This document shows positions 1 through 9,560 of a stretch of DNA of 64,000 nucleotides, one piece after another. A program made the position numbers and the translations under genes. Under the pieces are notes generated by a model. The model was given only the letters and a program-made list of their open reading frames with translations. It did not search any database and had not been told where the DNA came from. Position 1 is the stretch's first letter. The number at the start of each line of letters is the position of its first letter. This DNA comes from Enterococcus sp. HY326 (GTDB taxonomy: Bacteria; Bacillota; Bacilli; Lactobacillales; Enterococcaceae). The stretch is taken from the NCBI RefSeq assembly GCF_026157065.1, contig NZ_JANLGQ010000005.1:62001-126000 (forward strand). Reading direction: 5' to 3'.

Positions 1-290
1 AAGACTGTTCTCTTTGAAGCAAGCGATTTTCTTGTGTTTTTAGCTCTTGTTTGCTCTCCTTCAACTCACTTTCAATTTCTTGTCGATACTTTTGGTTCTC
101 TTCTTTAGCTTCTAACAAAGCTTCTTTTTTCAGGGTTTCTGCTTCTTTTTGGGCTCCCTCAAGGATACCCGTCGCAGAATTTTTCGCTCCAGCGATTTCT
201 TTTTCGTGCTTAGATTTCGCTAGATAGAATCCTAAAGCCAGACCGGCAATTAAACCGATGATAGCGAGGAGAAGGCTAATAAAGTCCATG
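1..290 (-). CDS. rny: Ribonuclease Y, N-terminal part (cut by window edge)
   Basis: Only the first ~96 codons are inside the window. The N-terminus has one membrane segment (residues ~4-23, rich in Leu/Ile/Gly/Ala, ending in FYLAKSK), followed by a charged Lys/Glu/Gln-rich coiled coil. This is the start of RNase Y, the membrane-anchored endoribonuclease that initiates mRNA decay in Firmicutes; the KH and HD domains lie outside. The ATG is preceded by GGGAGTGGAG. A strong promoter lies upstream at 405-433. In related bacteria recA is the direct neighbour, but here an ECF sigma/anti-sigma pair separates them. The call rests on the N-terminal architecture plus synteny. Confidence 0.88.
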
Positions 291-404
291 TACTCCACTC
301 CCAAACTATCTTTTTTTATTCATAAAATCGTGTAGCTTTTTTGATAAATCTCTTCTTATCAATATGCCTACATGCATAAATAGTGCCTACTGACACATAA
401 CTTT

Positions 405-433
405 ATTCTAATGTTTGTCTTGGCAAGTGTCAA
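405..433 (-). promoter_or_regulatory. Sigma-A promoter of rny
   Basis: Read on the minus strand: -35 TTGACA (428-433), a 17-bp spacer, and -10 TAGAAT (405-410). The -35 is perfect and the -10 has one mismatch to TATAAT. It points at rny and leaves a leader of roughly 110 nt. This gives rny transcription independent of the sigma/anti-sigma genes upstream. The rest of the gap 291-574 shows nothing else recognisable. Confidence 0.75.
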
Positions 434-574
434 CTCAATTTCCTGCTTTTGCCATAATGCCAATGGCAAAGAAACCGCTAAATAAAATTCTAATCACTTT
501 TCAGTTCCTTTCCTTTAACAAACGCACCCTTCCCAATTGTCAGCAAAAACAAAATTAAGCTTTCTCCCACAAGA

Positions 575-619
575 AAAAGCTGTTCTACAAAGAAATCTAA
601 TCTTTGCAAAACAGCTTTT
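575..619 (-). terminator. Terminator after the anti-sigma gene
   Basis: The arms AAAAGCTGTT and AACAGCTTTT sit in a longer imperfect stem with loop AAATCTAAT. A T-rich stretch follows on the minus strand. It lies just past the stop codon at 630. Confidence 0.7.
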
Positions 620-629
620 CTAAATTCAT

Positions 630-2063
630 TTATCCTACCTTAACTTCAACCCCATTAATGATTAAAGCTTCGACATCATCAACATCTAAATACTCGCCGA
701 AAATTTGAGCATCTTCAGTTTTTTGGTAGCTGGCCACAGTTAATGAGTCCTCATCGTAATAAGGAAACTCCTGACCATCCTTCATCCTCACTTGAATGTT
801 CAGCGGCAATTCCTCTGCCGATAAATCTTCCTTCGTTTGTAAATCAGAAACAAAACTTAAGCTGATACCCGATAATTTTACGTCCTTTAAAGCGACTTTG
901 TAGCCGGCAGAAGTAATGTCCACATCCCCGAGCTCAACTGTCGGCAAACTTTGCGGTTCTTTTAGTTTAATTGCCCAGTCTCCTGTTTGATAGACTTCAT
1001 AATCAAGACTTTCAAGTTTTAAATCATATTGACTCAGCTCATCTTGAGGTAAATCAAAAACAAGCTCCTCATAATCACCTCGCCCAGTCTCGTTATTGTG
1101 GGTGCCATAATCAATTCCAAAACTAGCAATCTCCTTAATCTCTTTTCCAGTTGTCTTATTGACAAAAGAAACGAAGGTATACTGCCGCTGGACAGTGTTT
1201 GGTTCTTTAATTTGTAGATGTAACAAATCATCTTTATAGGCAATATTCGATAGACTGACCTGCTTTTCTTCAGAAATCACCGCCGTCTTTTCCTCTGGTA
1301 ATAGCATTTCTGCTCCCAATTCCTCCAGGGTGAAACCATATTTTTTTTCTAGCTCAGGTATCATGCCGCCACCAAAACCACTTCGTTCTGAATCTTTAGT
1401 CCAAGTGGCATCCTTGGTTAAATATTGGGACAAATCAACCTCCACTACCTCATTGTTTTCCACCTGCCGACTAGAAAAACTATTCAGAGCGAAGGCATAA
1501 TTGTTTGCTCCTCCGTCAAAGGTATCAATCGAATGCACCAGGATGGTCGCCGTTTTCGTATCTGGATTGTAATCAATCACCTGAGCATTACCGCCACCAT
1601 TCATCTGCCAATCATTTAAAATCATGTCGCCACTTAGACGGTCCCCCGTCAAATCTGTCAGCTCCGCTAAAAAATGGGTGCTGTTAGTGTCCCGGAAGCT
1701 AGCCAACGCCCGCAGCTCTAGACCTTGGTCACTGACTGTCTCCGTCAGTTTATCTGTATTAAGCAACATTTCCTCTGCTTGATTGCCAAATAGCCGATAA
1801 TAAATGCTAATCAAACGATCCGCTTGAGTAAAGGCGGTCAAAAGCATCAAGGATGCTGCCGCCGCAATCAGCCAACCAATTTTTTTGCGTTTTTTCTTTT
1901 TATGAAGAACTGGCGAATCCGCTAATGTATCCCGCTGCTCCATGAACCGCTGTTGAATATTTTGAAAATTATCCTCAGTAAAAGTCTCCGTGTAACTCAA
2001 AAAATCATCCAGCTGTTCATCTGTTAAATGTTCTAAAGGAATTTCATTCTTTTTGTCAGTCAT
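630..2063 (-). CDS. DUF4179-type membrane anti-sigma factor
   Basis: 477 residues. The N-terminal ~60 residues are acidic and presumably cytoplasmic, where the sigma factor would bind. A Lys-rich stop (HKKKKRKK) and a single membrane helix (~63-80) follow, then a ~390-residue extracellular domain of the DUF4179 type. The gene starts 3 bp after the stop of the ECF sigma gene, with RBS AGAGGTG, so the two are translated together. Family knowledge: such proteins hold an ECF sigma factor at the membrane and release it on envelope stress, often by proteolysis. The inducing signal cannot be read from the sequence. A terminator follows at 575-619. Confidence 0.8.
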   Translation of the reverse strand: MTDKKNEIPLEHLTDEQLDDFLSYTETFTEDNFQNIQQRFMEQRDTLADSPVLHKKKKRKKIGWLIAAAASLMLLTAFTQADRLISIYYRLFGNQAEEMLLNTDKLTETVSDQGLELRALASFRDTNSTHFLAELTDLTGDRLSGDMILNDWQMNGGGNAQVIDYNPDTKTATILVHSIDTFDGGANNYAFALNSFSSRQVENNEVVEVDLSQYLTKDATWTKDSERSGFGGGMIPELEKKYGFTLEELGAEMLLPEEKTAVISEEKQVSLSNIAYKDDLLHLQIKEPNTVQRQYTFVSFVNKTTGKEIKEIASFGIDYGTHNNETGRGDYEELVFDLPQDELSQYDLKLESLDYEVYQTGDWAIKLKEPQSLPTVELGDVDITSAGYKVALKDVKLSGISLSFVSDLQTKEDLSAEELPLNIQVRMKDGQEFPYYDEDSLTVASYQKTEDAQIFGEYLDVDDVEALIINGVEVKVG

Positions 2064-2066
2064 TTT

Positions 2067-2621
2067 TCACACCTCTTTCAAATATTCACGGTCACCTAAA
2101 ATTCGCTTGAGCTTTTGTTTGCCACGATATAAAAAGTTGTCCACTTCCTTTGACGAAAGCTTCATCCGTTGCCGAATCTCCTTAGGTTTTTCTTCATAAA
2201 AGAATCGGCGAATAATTATTTCCTTAAAAGGTTCTTCTAACAACTGAATCGCACTGTATAATTCCGACCAATCTTCCTCCGCAAGCGCAATAGCCTGCTC
2301 CTTGGCTTCCTGATTGTCAATCAACTGCAGCACATTTTTCTTTTGGTTTTGACGATATTTATTAATCGCCAGACTTTTCGCCATCACCGTCAGATAACTT
2401 TTCAAGCTACCTTTGCTGGGATTAAATTTCTCTGGATACTGCCACAGACGAATAAAGACATCACTGACGACCTCTTCAATGTCCATCGCCGAAAACCTGT
2501 TCTTATCATTTAAAACACTGGCGGCAATCGCCCACAATAATTTTGTATAATCCTGCATGACCTGCTGATAGGCTCTTTCATCATGCTCAAGTAAACCTAA
2601 ATAAAGCTCTTCTTCCTTCAT
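2067..2621 (-). CDS. ECF-type RNA polymerase sigma factor
   Basis: 184 residues with the two-domain ECF layout. Sigma region 2 is at ~20-95 (DIEEVVSDVFIRLWQYPEKF, then a KSYLTVMAKSLAINKYR core). Region 4 is at ~125-180, with the helix-turn-helix around KPKEIRQRMKLSSKEVDNFL. There is no extracytoplasmic segment. Directly upstream of and coupled to its presumed anti-sigma factor. The pair sits between recA and rny, where related genomes usually have no such genes, so it looks like a lineage-specific insertion. ECF sigma factors commonly activate their own promoter, but I could not identify that promoter by eye. Target genes are unknown. Confidence 0.85.
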   Translation of the reverse strand: MKEEELYLGLLEHDERAYQQVMQDYTKLLWAIAASVLNDKNRFSAMDIEEVVSDVFIRLWQYPEKFNPSKGSLKSYLTVMAKSLAINKYRQNQKKNVLQLIDNQEAKEQAIALAEEDWSELYSAIQLLEEPFKEIIIRRFFYEEKPKEIRQRMKLSSKEVDNFLYRGKQKLKRILGDREYLKEV

Positions 2622-2835
2622 CTTTACACCACGCTTCCCTTTTCTAATAATACAAAGAAAAAAGTTAAATTCCTCAACTTTAGGAAAATTTTCTTAGCTG
2701 AACATAAAAAAGAAACAAAAAGCTTTGAGTTGCTATGCTTTTTGCTCCTTGATTTTTATCTTATAAAGCAAGCAGAATCCATGGTATTTTTAGCTTCTAA
2801 CTTCTTAAAATTTAGTAACACCTTTCAGGTAAATA

Positions 2836-2878
2836 AAAAAACTGAGTAAGATGTTCGCCATCCTACTCAGTTTTTTTA
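2836..2878 (-). terminator. recA terminator
   Basis: The arms AAAACTGAGTA and TACTCAGTTTTTTT enclose a ~14-nt loop. A/T tails on both sides let it work in both directions; it lies 7 bp past the recA stop. Confidence 0.85.
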
Positions 2879-2884
2879 TCATTA

Positions 2885-3931
2885 TTAGTCTAAAGGTAGT
2901 TCTTCTTGGCCCTCTTCAACTGTTTCTTCGACTTCGACTGGATCGCCAATACCGTAGGCTGCCCGTACCCGCTCAGCAATTTCTTGCATCATTTCTGGAT
3001 GCTCCATCAAGTAAATCTTGGCATTTTCCCGGCCTTGACCAATCCGGTCGTCTTTGTAGCCGTACCAAGCGCCGCTCTTATCGACAATATCTTTTTCAAC
3101 GGCCATATCCAGCAACTCGCCTTCTTGAGAAATACCCAAGCCGTACATAATATCAACTTCCGCCACTTTAAATGGCGGCGCAACTTTGTTTTTCACCACT
3201 TTAATTTTCGTGCGGTTCCCGACAATATCGGTTCCTTGTTTTAATTGTTCAGCCCGGCGAACTTCTAAACGAACCGTTGCGTAAAATTTCAACGCCCGGC
3301 CCCCAGGAGTTGTTTCGGGATTTCCGAACATCACGCCGATTTTTTCACGAATTTGGTTGATGAAAATAGCGATGGTTTTCGTCTTATTAATTGAGCCGGA
3401 TAATTTCCGCAAGGCTTGCGACATTAAACGAGCTTGTAAGCCGACATGGGTATCGCCCATTTCACCGTCGATTTCCGCACGGGGAACCAAAGCGGCCACC
3501 GAGTCAATAACCACGATGTCAATTGCACCACTGGAAACTAAAGCGTCAGCAATTTCTAAGCCTTGTTCACCAGTATCTGGTTGTGAAAGTAAGAGGTCAT
3601 CAATATTAACACCAAGTTTTGCAGCGTATTGAGGATCTAACGCATGCTCCGCATCGATGAAGGCTGCTGTGCCACCTTGTTTTTGAACTTCGGCAATTGC
3701 ATGCAAAGCAACCGTCGTTTTTCCAGAACTTTCTGGTCCATAGACTTCAATAATCCGGCCGCGGGGATAACCGCCGACACCTAGAGCAACATCCAACGCC
3801 AATGAGCCGCTGGGAATCGTTGCGATTTGCTGGTCAATTTTTTCCCCCAGCTTCATGATAGAACCTTTTCCATAATTTTTTTCAATTCTTTTAAGTGCAG
3901 CATCTAAAGCCGCTTTACGATCATCTGCCAA
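2885..3931 (-). CDS. recA: Recombinase RecA
   Basis: 348 residues with a TTG start. The TTG at 3931 is preceded by AAGGAGG at good spacing; the reading frame also runs 10 codons further upstream, but that extension contains the RBS itself. Walker A is GPESSGKTT (~residues 58-66), and the family signatures [14 protein letters not shown] and NKVAPPFK are present. The C-terminus is acidic, as in other Firmicutes. RecA forms ATP-dependent filaments on single-stranded DNA for homologous recombination and triggers LexA self-cleavage. It lies downstream of cinA, with its own promoter and a LexA-like operator in the gap. Confidence 0.97.
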   Translation of the reverse strand: MADDRKAALDAALKRIEKNYGKGSIMKLGEKIDQQIATIPSGSLALDVALGVGGYPRGRIIEVYGPESSGKTTVALHAIAEVQKQGGTAAFIDAEHALDPQYAAKLGVNIDDLLLSQPDTGEQGLEIADALVSSGAIDIVVIDSVAALVPRAEIDGEMGDTHVGLQARLMSQALRKLSGSINKTKTIAIFINQIREKIGVMFGNPETTPGGRALKFYATVRLEVRRAEQLKQGTDIVGNRTKIKVVKNKVAPPFKVAEVDIMYGLGISQEGELLDMAVEKDIVDKSGAWYGYKDDRIGQGRENAKIYLMEHPEMMQEIAERVRAAYGIGDPVEVEETVEEGQEELPLD

Positions 3932-3993
3932 TCGAAAATCCTCCTTATATAAATTCAACAAGTAGCTTGTCTATAACTATTTCAACTGTATTT

Positions 3994-4022
3994 ATCATAG
4001 CTGTTTTACTGCAAAAAAGCAA
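3994..4022 (-). promoter_or_regulatory. Probable recA promoter
   Basis: Minus strand: -10 TATGAT (3994-3999), a 17-bp spacer, and a weak -35 TTGCTT (4017-4022). It sits 63 bp upstream of the TTG start. Confidence 0.5.
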
Positions 4023-4030
4023 GAAAAAGG

Positions 4031-4044
4031 CGAATGTTTGTTCG
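4031..4044 (-). promoter_or_regulatory. LexA/SOS box candidate upstream of recA
   Basis: CGAATGTTTGTTCG fits the Gram-positive SOS box CGAACRNRYGTTYG with one change (C to T at position 5). It lies 8 bp upstream of the recA -35. The same bases also form the stem of a small hairpin with a T-run after cinA, so operator and terminator roles may overlap. Confidence 0.5.
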
Positions 4045-4058
4045 CTTTTTATTTTTCA

Positions 4059-5297
4059 TTATAAAGCGGCCTGCCGAATCAAATCCAAGCCCCGCATCAC
4101 AGCACTGTTGCGAACATAGGAGCGGTCTCTCGTGAAGTGATATTTTGTGGCAACGGTGGGCTGATTTTTTTGCGCCAAAGCAATCCAAACTGTACCCGGC
4201 CGTTGATTTTCTAATTCGTCGGGCCCGGCCACACCTGTAAAGGAAACTGCAAAATCGCTGTCTGCCAATTGCAATGCAGACTCCGCCATGGCGGTCGCAC
4301 AATACTCACTGACTGTGCCAACCTCCGCTAATTTTTCAGGATCCAATCCTAAAAATTTGACTTTAGTTTCTGGCGAATAGGTGACAAAACCGCCTTTAAA
4401 GACTGTTGAAACACCTGGAATATCTCCCAATGCTGCTTGAAATTCACCCGCTGTCAAACTTTCTGCGGCTGTTACGGTCTTCCCTTTGGCCTTTAGTAAT
4501 TCTACAACAACTTTTGCTAAGGAATTGTCGTCACCATAACCGTAGAAAAATTTTCCGACACGGGCTTGAATCACCTGTTCCATCTCATCTATCAGCTTTA
4601 GTGCCTGAGCCTCATCCGCTTCTTTGGCGGTAATTCTCAAAGTCACTTCGTTGGGTTTAGCGTAAGGTGCCAAGGTCGGATTCGTTTGTGCTTCAATTAA
4701 GTCCGCCAGCTCAGTCACCAGCGCTGACTCACCGATGTCAAAAAAGCGCAGCACACGGGAATATAATTTTTCTCTTGCTGGAAAAACCTCCCGCAAAACT
4801 GGTGACGCCATCTGCGCAAACATTGGCTTCATTTCACTAGGTGGCCCCGGTAAAAGTAAATAGCTTGCAGAAACTCCTTGGTAGAGACAACCAAGAGCTA
4901 GGCCAGTTGGATTTTGCAGGGTGATGCCATTTTGAATAGTTAATACTTGCCGCAGATTATTTTCTGTCATCTGGCGCTTACCGGCTGCAAAAAAACTTTC
5001 CAAATGCGCTAGTCCTTCTGCATCTTGAACTAAAGGTTCCTGCACATGAGCCGCCACAACATCCTTGGTCAAATCATCATCCGTCGGGCCCAAGCCGCCG
5101 CACAAAACAATTAAGTCGCTGCGCTGATCGGCTAATTGAATCATTTCCTCAAGTCGCTTAGGGTTATCACCGACAACCGTGTGGTAATAAATCTCAAAGC
5201 CCAATTCTGTTAATGACTCTGAAAGATACGTCGCATTGGTATTGACGACTTGGCCTAATAATAATTCTGTGCCGACAGCAATTATTTCTGCTCTCAT
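4059..5297 (-). CDS. cinA: CinA, competence/damage-inducible protein
   Basis: 412 residues, normal for full-length Gram-positive CinA. The N-terminal MoCF-like nucleotide-binding domain (~1-170) has [14 protein letters not shown] and [15 protein letters not shown]. The C-terminal CinA domain (~255-410) has [10 protein letters not shown] and a VAGP motif. The family is linked to NAD salvage (NMN deamidase, ADP-ribose pyrophosphatase) and is co-expressed with recA in competence. The RBS GAGGAAG precedes the ATG. It keeps its usual place directly upstream of recA, but pgsA, its usual upstream neighbour, has been pushed ~7.6 kb away by an inserted sugar gene block. Confidence 0.95.
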   Translation of the reverse strand: MRAEIIAVGTELLLGQVVNTNATYLSESLTELGFEIYYHTVVGDNPKRLEEMIQLADQRSDLIVLCGGLGPTDDDLTKDVVAAHVQEPLVQDAEGLAHLESFFAAGKRQMTENNLRQVLTIQNGITLQNPTGLALGCLYQGVSASYLLLPGPPSEMKPMFAQMASPVLREVFPAREKLYSRVLRFFDIGESALVTELADLIEAQTNPTLAPYAKPNEVTLRITAKEADEAQALKLIDEMEQVIQARVGKFFYGYGDDNSLAKVVVELLKAKGKTVTAAESLTAGEFQAALGDIPGVSTVFKGGFVTYSPETKVKFLGLDPEKLAEVGTVSEYCATAMAESALQLADSDFAVSFTGVAGPDELENQRPGTVWIALAQKNQPTVATKYHFTRDRSYVRNSAVMRGLDLIRQAAL

Positions 5298-5471
5298 AAG
5301 TTACTTCCTCTTCTCTATAAACTACGCATTTGCCTCGTAAATATTTTAGCACAGTTTCATTTTTGCCGAGAAAAATTAACCCGAGAATCAAAAATTTTTT
5401 TAAGAAAATCAGATTTTTTTCGAATTGCAGCATTTTCTGGTAATCTAGGGGAAATGCTTGGGGGTTGGAAA

Positions 5472-6017
5472 ATGGATTTTAAAATGTTAGCCATGATTTT
5501 CCTAATAAATTTTGCTTATATCACGTTGAACACATTGCGCTTTATGCTAGCAATGAAGGGCTATCGCGTCATTGCTCCGCTGATTAGTATGGTGGAAATC
5601 GTCATTTATGTTTTAGGATTATCCATGGTCTTGGATCGATTAGACAATCCAATTAATTTAATCGTTTACGCTTTAGGTTACGGAATCGGCGTCAGCGTCG
5701 GTATCAAAATCGAAGACAAATTAGCTTTAGGCTATACGATGGTCACCGCCATTTTGCCCAGCAACACTGAAGAAATCAGTGTCTTGCCGCAACGTTTACG
5801 GGAAGCTGGCTTTGGTGTAACCGAAAGTTTAGGCGAGGGCTTGAATGGTCCCCGTCTAATTTTAGAAATTTTATCCCCCCGCAAAGATGAAAAACAGCTC
5901 TACCAGCTGATAAAAGAAATCGAAGAACGGGCCTTTATCATCAGTTACGAACCGAAATATATCTCCGGCGGTTTTTGGACTAAAAAAATCAAAAAACGGC
6001 GGCAGAAATTGGGGTAA
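5472..6017 (+). CDS. DUF2179 (UPF0316/YebE-like) membrane protein
   Basis: About 181 residues from the ATG at 5472; an in-frame ATG at 5454 preceded by AGGGGAA is also possible. Family members normally begin just before the first helix, which favours 5472. Three hydrophobic segments (~4-22, 30-50 and 55-75) are followed by a soluble DUF2179 domain with the TAILPSNTEEISVLPQRLRE and YEPKYISGGFW regions. Function is unknown in the family; DUF2179 domains are thought to bind small ligands. Transcribed divergently from cinA and followed by its own terminator at 6059-6096. Confidence 0.8.
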   Translation: MDFKMLAMIFLINFAYITLNTLRFMLAMKGYRVIAPLISMVEIVIYVLGLSMVLDRLDNPINLIVYALGYGIGVSVGIKIEDKLALGYTMVTAILPSNTEEISVLPQRLREAGFGVTESLGEGLNGPRLILEILSPRKDEKQLYQLIKEIEERAFIISYEPKYISGGFWTKKIKKRRQKLG

Positions 6018-6058
6018 CTTGAACAAAATTATTCCGATAAAAAACTAAATAGAAAATC

Positions 6059-6096
6059 AAAACTTGTCTGAAAATAAATTTTTGGACAAGTTTTTT
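6059..6096 (+). terminator. Terminator after the DUF2179 gene
   Basis: Arms AAACTTGTC and GACAAGTTT followed by TTTTTT. Confidence 0.8.
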
Positions 6097-6389
6097 GTGC
6101 CTGTAAAAAAATAAAAAAAGGAGAATATCTGCTAATATTTTTGAAATAATTAGCTCACCTTTGGATTTTCAAATGAAAAAAATGAAGGGTGAATTGATTT
6201 TTTTCTCCAACCCAAGGGCTTTGATTGCTGAAATCACTTGAGATATCACCATTGATTGTCGGTACCTCACACTTTTTTTAGTAAGCAATTTTTATCACCT
6301 GATAAAAATAACAGGCGCCATTTTTGAGACCACTTTCAAATCATGTTAGGTTAACTGTGTCACAGCCACTTAAGTGAACTCGTTTAAAG

Positions 6390-6413
6390 CAAACTTTTTT
6401 AATAAAAGTTTGT
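6390..6413. promoter_or_regulatory. Inverted repeat upstream of gabD
   Basis: Perfect 9-bp arms CAAACTTTT and AAAAGTTTG with a 5-bp spacer, 50 bp before the gabD start and without a following T-run, so more like an operator than a terminator. The gap 6097-6389 also holds a TTTTTATCA/TGATAAAAA hairpin near 6291-6310. No convincing promoter was seen. Confidence 0.35.
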
Positions 6414-6462
6414 ACGCAGTGACGGGCAACATTACTTGAATACTATTAGGAGGAATCGAAAC

Positions 6463-7920
6463 ATGGCAAAACACGAATTACCGGAAGTCGAAACTCGTCT
6501 TTTTATTGATGGAAACTGGCAGGATGGCTCTCAGGATAAACATCCTGTAATCAATCCTGCAACTGAGGAAGTTTTAACGGAGGTCCACTGGGGAGGTGCA
6601 GCAGAAGCCGAGACTGCGATTGCGGCAGCTGAGGCGGCTTTACCGGATTGGTCAACAATGGCACCGGCTGAACGGGGCAGCATTTTAACTAAATTAGCTG
6701 ATTTAATTGAAGCTGATGTCACTCGTTTGGCGACAATTATGACCATGGAGCAGGGAAAACCCCTCGCTCAAGCTAAAAGTGAAATTATCTCAAACGTTGA
6801 AAATCTGCGTTGGAATGCCGCAGAAGGCCAACGGGTGTTGGGAGATATTATTCCTTCGCCAGATACGAATAAGTGGCTGGTGCAAAAACAACCGATTGGG
6901 GTCGTTGGGGCAATCACACCATGGAACTTCCCTTCAAATATGATTATCCGTAAGATTTCGCCGGCGCTTGCTGCCGGTTGCACGGTTATTTTGAAACCGG
7001 CAGAGGATACACCGCTGTCTGCTTTGGCTTTAGCCGAATTGTTTGAAAAAGCCGGCTTACCAAAGGGTGTTGTAAATATTATTGTCGGAGATGCTGCGGC
7101 TATCGGTGAAACCTTAACCAAATCTGATGTGGTGAAGAAAATTACCTTCACCGGCTCAACTGAAGTTGGCAAAACTTTATACGAACAAGCGGCACCAACT
7201 TTGAAAAAAGTTTCTATGGAATTGGGAGGCCATGCACCGTATATTATTTTCCCTGATGCTGATTTGGAGCTGGCGGTGACCACTTTGATTGAAACGAAAT
7301 TTATCAATAACGGACAAGTATGCACTTCGCCAAACCGCATCTTTTTACACAAGGATATCAAAAAAGAGGCCACTAAATTAATTTTAGAAAAAATGGCTGA
7401 GGTAACTGTTGGCAATGGCTTGGATGATCCAACAACTGGTCCTTTAATCAATGAAGAGGGTCGTAAAAAAGTTGAGGAGCAATTAAAAGATGCCCAAAAC
7501 AAAGGCGCTAAAATTTTGTTTGGTGGGCAACGGTTAACCGAAGGCGACTATCAGCATGGCTTTTTCTTTGAGCCAACTGTGCTGGATTTAGTTACGACCG
7601 ACATGGACATTTTCTACCAAGAAACCTTTGGACCTGTGATTCCCTTGATTGAATTTGACGATGAAGAAGCAGTTATTCAGGCTGCTAACGATTCAGAATT
7701 CGGCTTGGCCTCATACTTCTTTGCCACCAACATTCACACGATTGACAATGTCAGCAAAAAATTGGCCTACGGTATGGTGGGCGTCAATAATACTGACCTT
7801 GAGAGTTCCGCCACACCGTTTGGCGGCATTAAGCATTCCGGTTTTGGTCGTGAGAACGGTACTTACGGCGTAGAAGAATATCTTGTAGAAAAATTCGTCA
7901 ACATTCGGACGGCTCGTTAA
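6463..7920 (+). CDS. gabD: Succinate-semialdehyde dehydrogenase-type aldehyde dehydrogenase
   Basis: 485 residues. ATG at 6463 with RBS AGGAGG; the open frame starts earlier at a TTG without an RBS. Class 3 ALDH fold: MEQGKPLAQA, cofactor-binding WNFPSNM, FTGSTEVGK, catalytic Glu in MELGGHAP, catalytic Cys in NNGQVCTSPNR. These signatures place it with NAD(P)-dependent succinate-semialdehyde dehydrogenases, which oxidise succinate semialdehyde to succinate. No GABA transaminase or decarboxylase is adjacent, so the natural substrate could be another aldehyde. It is a single-gene unit with its own terminator, convergent with the PTS/LacD operon. Confidence 0.85.
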   Translation: MAKHELPEVETRLFIDGNWQDGSQDKHPVINPATEEVLTEVHWGGAAEAETAIAAAEAALPDWSTMAPAERGSILTKLADLIEADVTRLATIMTMEQGKPLAQAKSEIISNVENLRWNAAEGQRVLGDIIPSPDTNKWLVQKQPIGVVGAITPWNFPSNMIIRKISPALAAGCTVILKPAEDTPLSALALAELFEKAGLPKGVVNIIVGDAAAIGETLTKSDVVKKITFTGSTEVGKTLYEQAAPTLKKVSMELGGHAPYIIFPDADLELAVTTLIETKFINNGQVCTSPNRIFLHKDIKKEATKLILEKMAEVTVGNGLDDPTTGPLINEEGRKKVEEQLKDAQNKGAKILFGGQRLTEGDYQHGFFFEPTVLDLVTTDMDIFYQETFGPVIPLIEFDDEEAVIQAANDSEFGLASYFFATNIHTIDNVSKKLAYGMVGVNNTDLESSATPFGGIKHSGFGRENGTYGVEEYLVEKFVNIRTAR

Positions 7921-7927
7921 ATAATAG

Positions 7928-7985
7928 ATAGCAGCTACAAATATTCCTAATTATCTAAGGGGATACTTGTAGCTGCTATTTTTTG
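7928..7985 (+). terminator. gabD terminator
   Basis: Arms ATAGCAGCTACAA and TTGTAGCTGCTAT followed by TTTTTT. Confidence 0.88.
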
Positions 7986-7997
7986 AGAAAAGACGAA

Positions 7998-8083
7998 ATA
8001 CCCCGACCGCAAAAAATTGTTTTCATCTTCAATCGCTGTTTGAAAAACAGGCAATTAGCTAAAACAATCCACAGTCGGGGTAT
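7998..8083 (-). terminator. Long nested terminator hairpin after lacD
   Basis: Outer arms ATACCCCGAC and GTCGGGGTAT, a middle stem ATTGTTTT/AAAACAAT and an inner hairpin CTGTTT/AAACAG. The minus strand continues with TTTCGTCTTTT. Confidence 0.65.
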
Positions 8084-8114
8084 CGCATTTTAACTTATTT
8101 TCACAATACTGCTT

Positions 8115-9077
8115 TTATAATGTAATAGCAGTTGCAGTTTCTTTTAAGACTTCATTTAATTCTTCAATATTTTGGCGGCCTTGATTTTCCATCCATGTCT
8201 TGGCAGCATCCGCCCCTTTGGTAATAAAAGGTTCCACGCCATTAGCCCAAGTTGCCCGACCACAGAGGACACCGTTGAAGGTTGAGCCAGCTGCCTTGGC
8301 AAAGCGCAACGTTTCTTGGAAGAGTTCGGCGGAAACGCCGGCACTCAAAAAGATAAATGGTAATGCGCTGGCGGCACTTTGTTCTTTGAAATATTCTTGG
8401 GCCTCAGCTTTTGAGTAAACTACCTCTGTGCCGTAGCCTTCGACAAAGTTCATGTTAACAGGAACTTCGACTTTCAAGACATCCACTCCATAGCGGGGCT
8501 TGGCAAATTCCTTCATCCCTTCAATCACTTTGCGGGGTTTCACTGCGGCATATTCTTTTGAGCTAGCATCGGTGATACTTGCATCATAAGAGACAACCTC
8601 TAAGAAGAATGGAAGTCCTTCAGCTGTACATTCTGAACCAATGCGTTCCATATAAGCTTTTTTGTGGTCGTTGATTGCTGCGGATTCATCGACATCATAA
8701 TATAGGAGGAATTTGCAGGCGTCTGCGCCAGCTTCCTTCAAGCGTTTAACCGACCAGACGTCTAAAATATCCGGCAGGCGGCCTGGTGTTGCGGCATCGT
8801 AGCCGGTTTTTTCGTAGGCTAACAATAGGCCGGCTGTTTTGGCCCGGACTTCAGCAGCCGGCAAGCCATATTCTGGGTCTAGTAAAATTGAAGAAGCATA
8901 AGGCGTTAATTCAGCCGAAACGATTTTCTTAAACTCAATAATATCCTGATCTGCGGCCCCTGATGTTTTGTATTTGCCAATCATTTTTTTCAAAGCGCCC
9001 CGTTGGTCAATCGCCAAGGCGCTGATAATGCCATCCTCATTTAGGATATTTTTCAAAAAAGTCTGCTTATTCGTCAC
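8115..9077 (-). CDS. lacD: Tagatose 1,6-bisphosphate aldolase, class I
   Basis: 320 residues, GTG start with GAGGAGC upstream, 2 bp after the EIIA stop. LacD-type TIM barrel: [13 protein letters not shown] near the N-terminus, [10 protein letters not shown], and the VLKVEVPVN strand, whose Lys202 should be the Schiff-base residue. It cleaves tagatose 1,6-bisphosphate to DHAP and glyceraldehyde 3-phosphate; LacD enzymes also accept fructose 1,6-bisphosphate. Here it is not in a lacABCD lactose operon but is the last gene after a fructose-family PTS and a PfkB kinase. That fits a D-tagatose pathway in which tagatose enters as tagatose 1-phosphate. Confidence 0.9.
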   Translation of the reverse strand: MTNKQTFLKNILNEDGIISALAIDQRGALKKMIGKYKTSGAADQDIIEFKKIVSAELTPYASSILLDPEYGLPAAEVRAKTAGLLLAYEKTGYDAATPGRLPDILDVWSVKRLKEAGADACKFLLYYDVDESAAINDHKKAYMERIGSECTAEGLPFFLEVVSYDASITDASSKEYAAVKPRKVIEGMKEFAKPRYGVDVLKVEVPVNMNFVEGYGTEVVYSKAEAQEYFKEQSAASALPFIFLSAGVSAELFQETLRFAKAAGSTFNGVLCGRATWANGVEPFITKGADAAKTWMENQGRQNIEELNEVLKETATAITL

Positions 9078-9079
9078 GA

Positions 9080-9538
9080 CTATTGCTCCTCACTTAAATT
9101 TCTATTTAGTAATGCGACAATTTCTGCTTTGGTTTGTGCCTGTTTTAATTCATCTTTGAATTCACTGCGCATCAACATGCGGGCAATGGTTGACAATAAT
9201 TTCAAATGGGTGGCACCAACCTCTGCTTCTGGAATAAACAAAGCAATGATAAAATCTGTTGGTTGGCCGTCCATACTTTCCCAGTTAATTCCTTGGGTCA
9301 GCTGCATAATTAAAATACTCGCTTGCTTGACAGCGGAGGTTTTCGCATGGGGAATCGCAAATCCATCCATCATCCCGGTGGTCCCTTCTGATTCCCGTAA
9401 TTTTAAACTGTCATACACCGCCGCAGCATCATCTGCAATTCCTAACGCAACTGTTTGTTCCGCTAAGAATTGGAAAATGGTATCTTGGTCGCTAAATTCT
9501 TGGTTCAAATAAATTTGCTCTTCTTGAATCACACTCAT
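9080..9538 (-). CDS. PTS fructose-family EIIA
   Basis: 152 residues from the ATG at 9538 (RBS GAGGAG); the open frame extends upstream into the previous gene without support. PTS_EIIA type 2 domain with the phosphorylated histidine in [10 protein letters not shown] (His64). It receives phosphate from HPr and passes it to the EIIB domain of the next gene upstream. Separate EIIA and EIIBC proteins differ from the common single-chain FruA. It forms an operon with EIIBC (22-bp gap) and lacD (2-bp gap). Confidence 0.9.
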   Translation of the reverse strand: MSVIQEEQIYLNQEFSDQDTIFQFLAEQTVALGIADDAAAVYDSLKLRESEGTTGMMDGFAIPHAKTSAVKQASILIMQLTQGINWESMDGQPTDFIIALFIPEAEVGATHLKLLSTIARMLMRSEFKDELKQAQTKAEIVALLNRNLSEEQ

Positions 9539-9560
9539 CTTACATTCTCCTCTAGTTTGC

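Noticed and set aside
6768-7502. 244-codon open frame antisense to gabD
   Set aside because: Mirror frame of a well-supported gene; no RBS, Ser/Ile-biased composition typical of a shadow.
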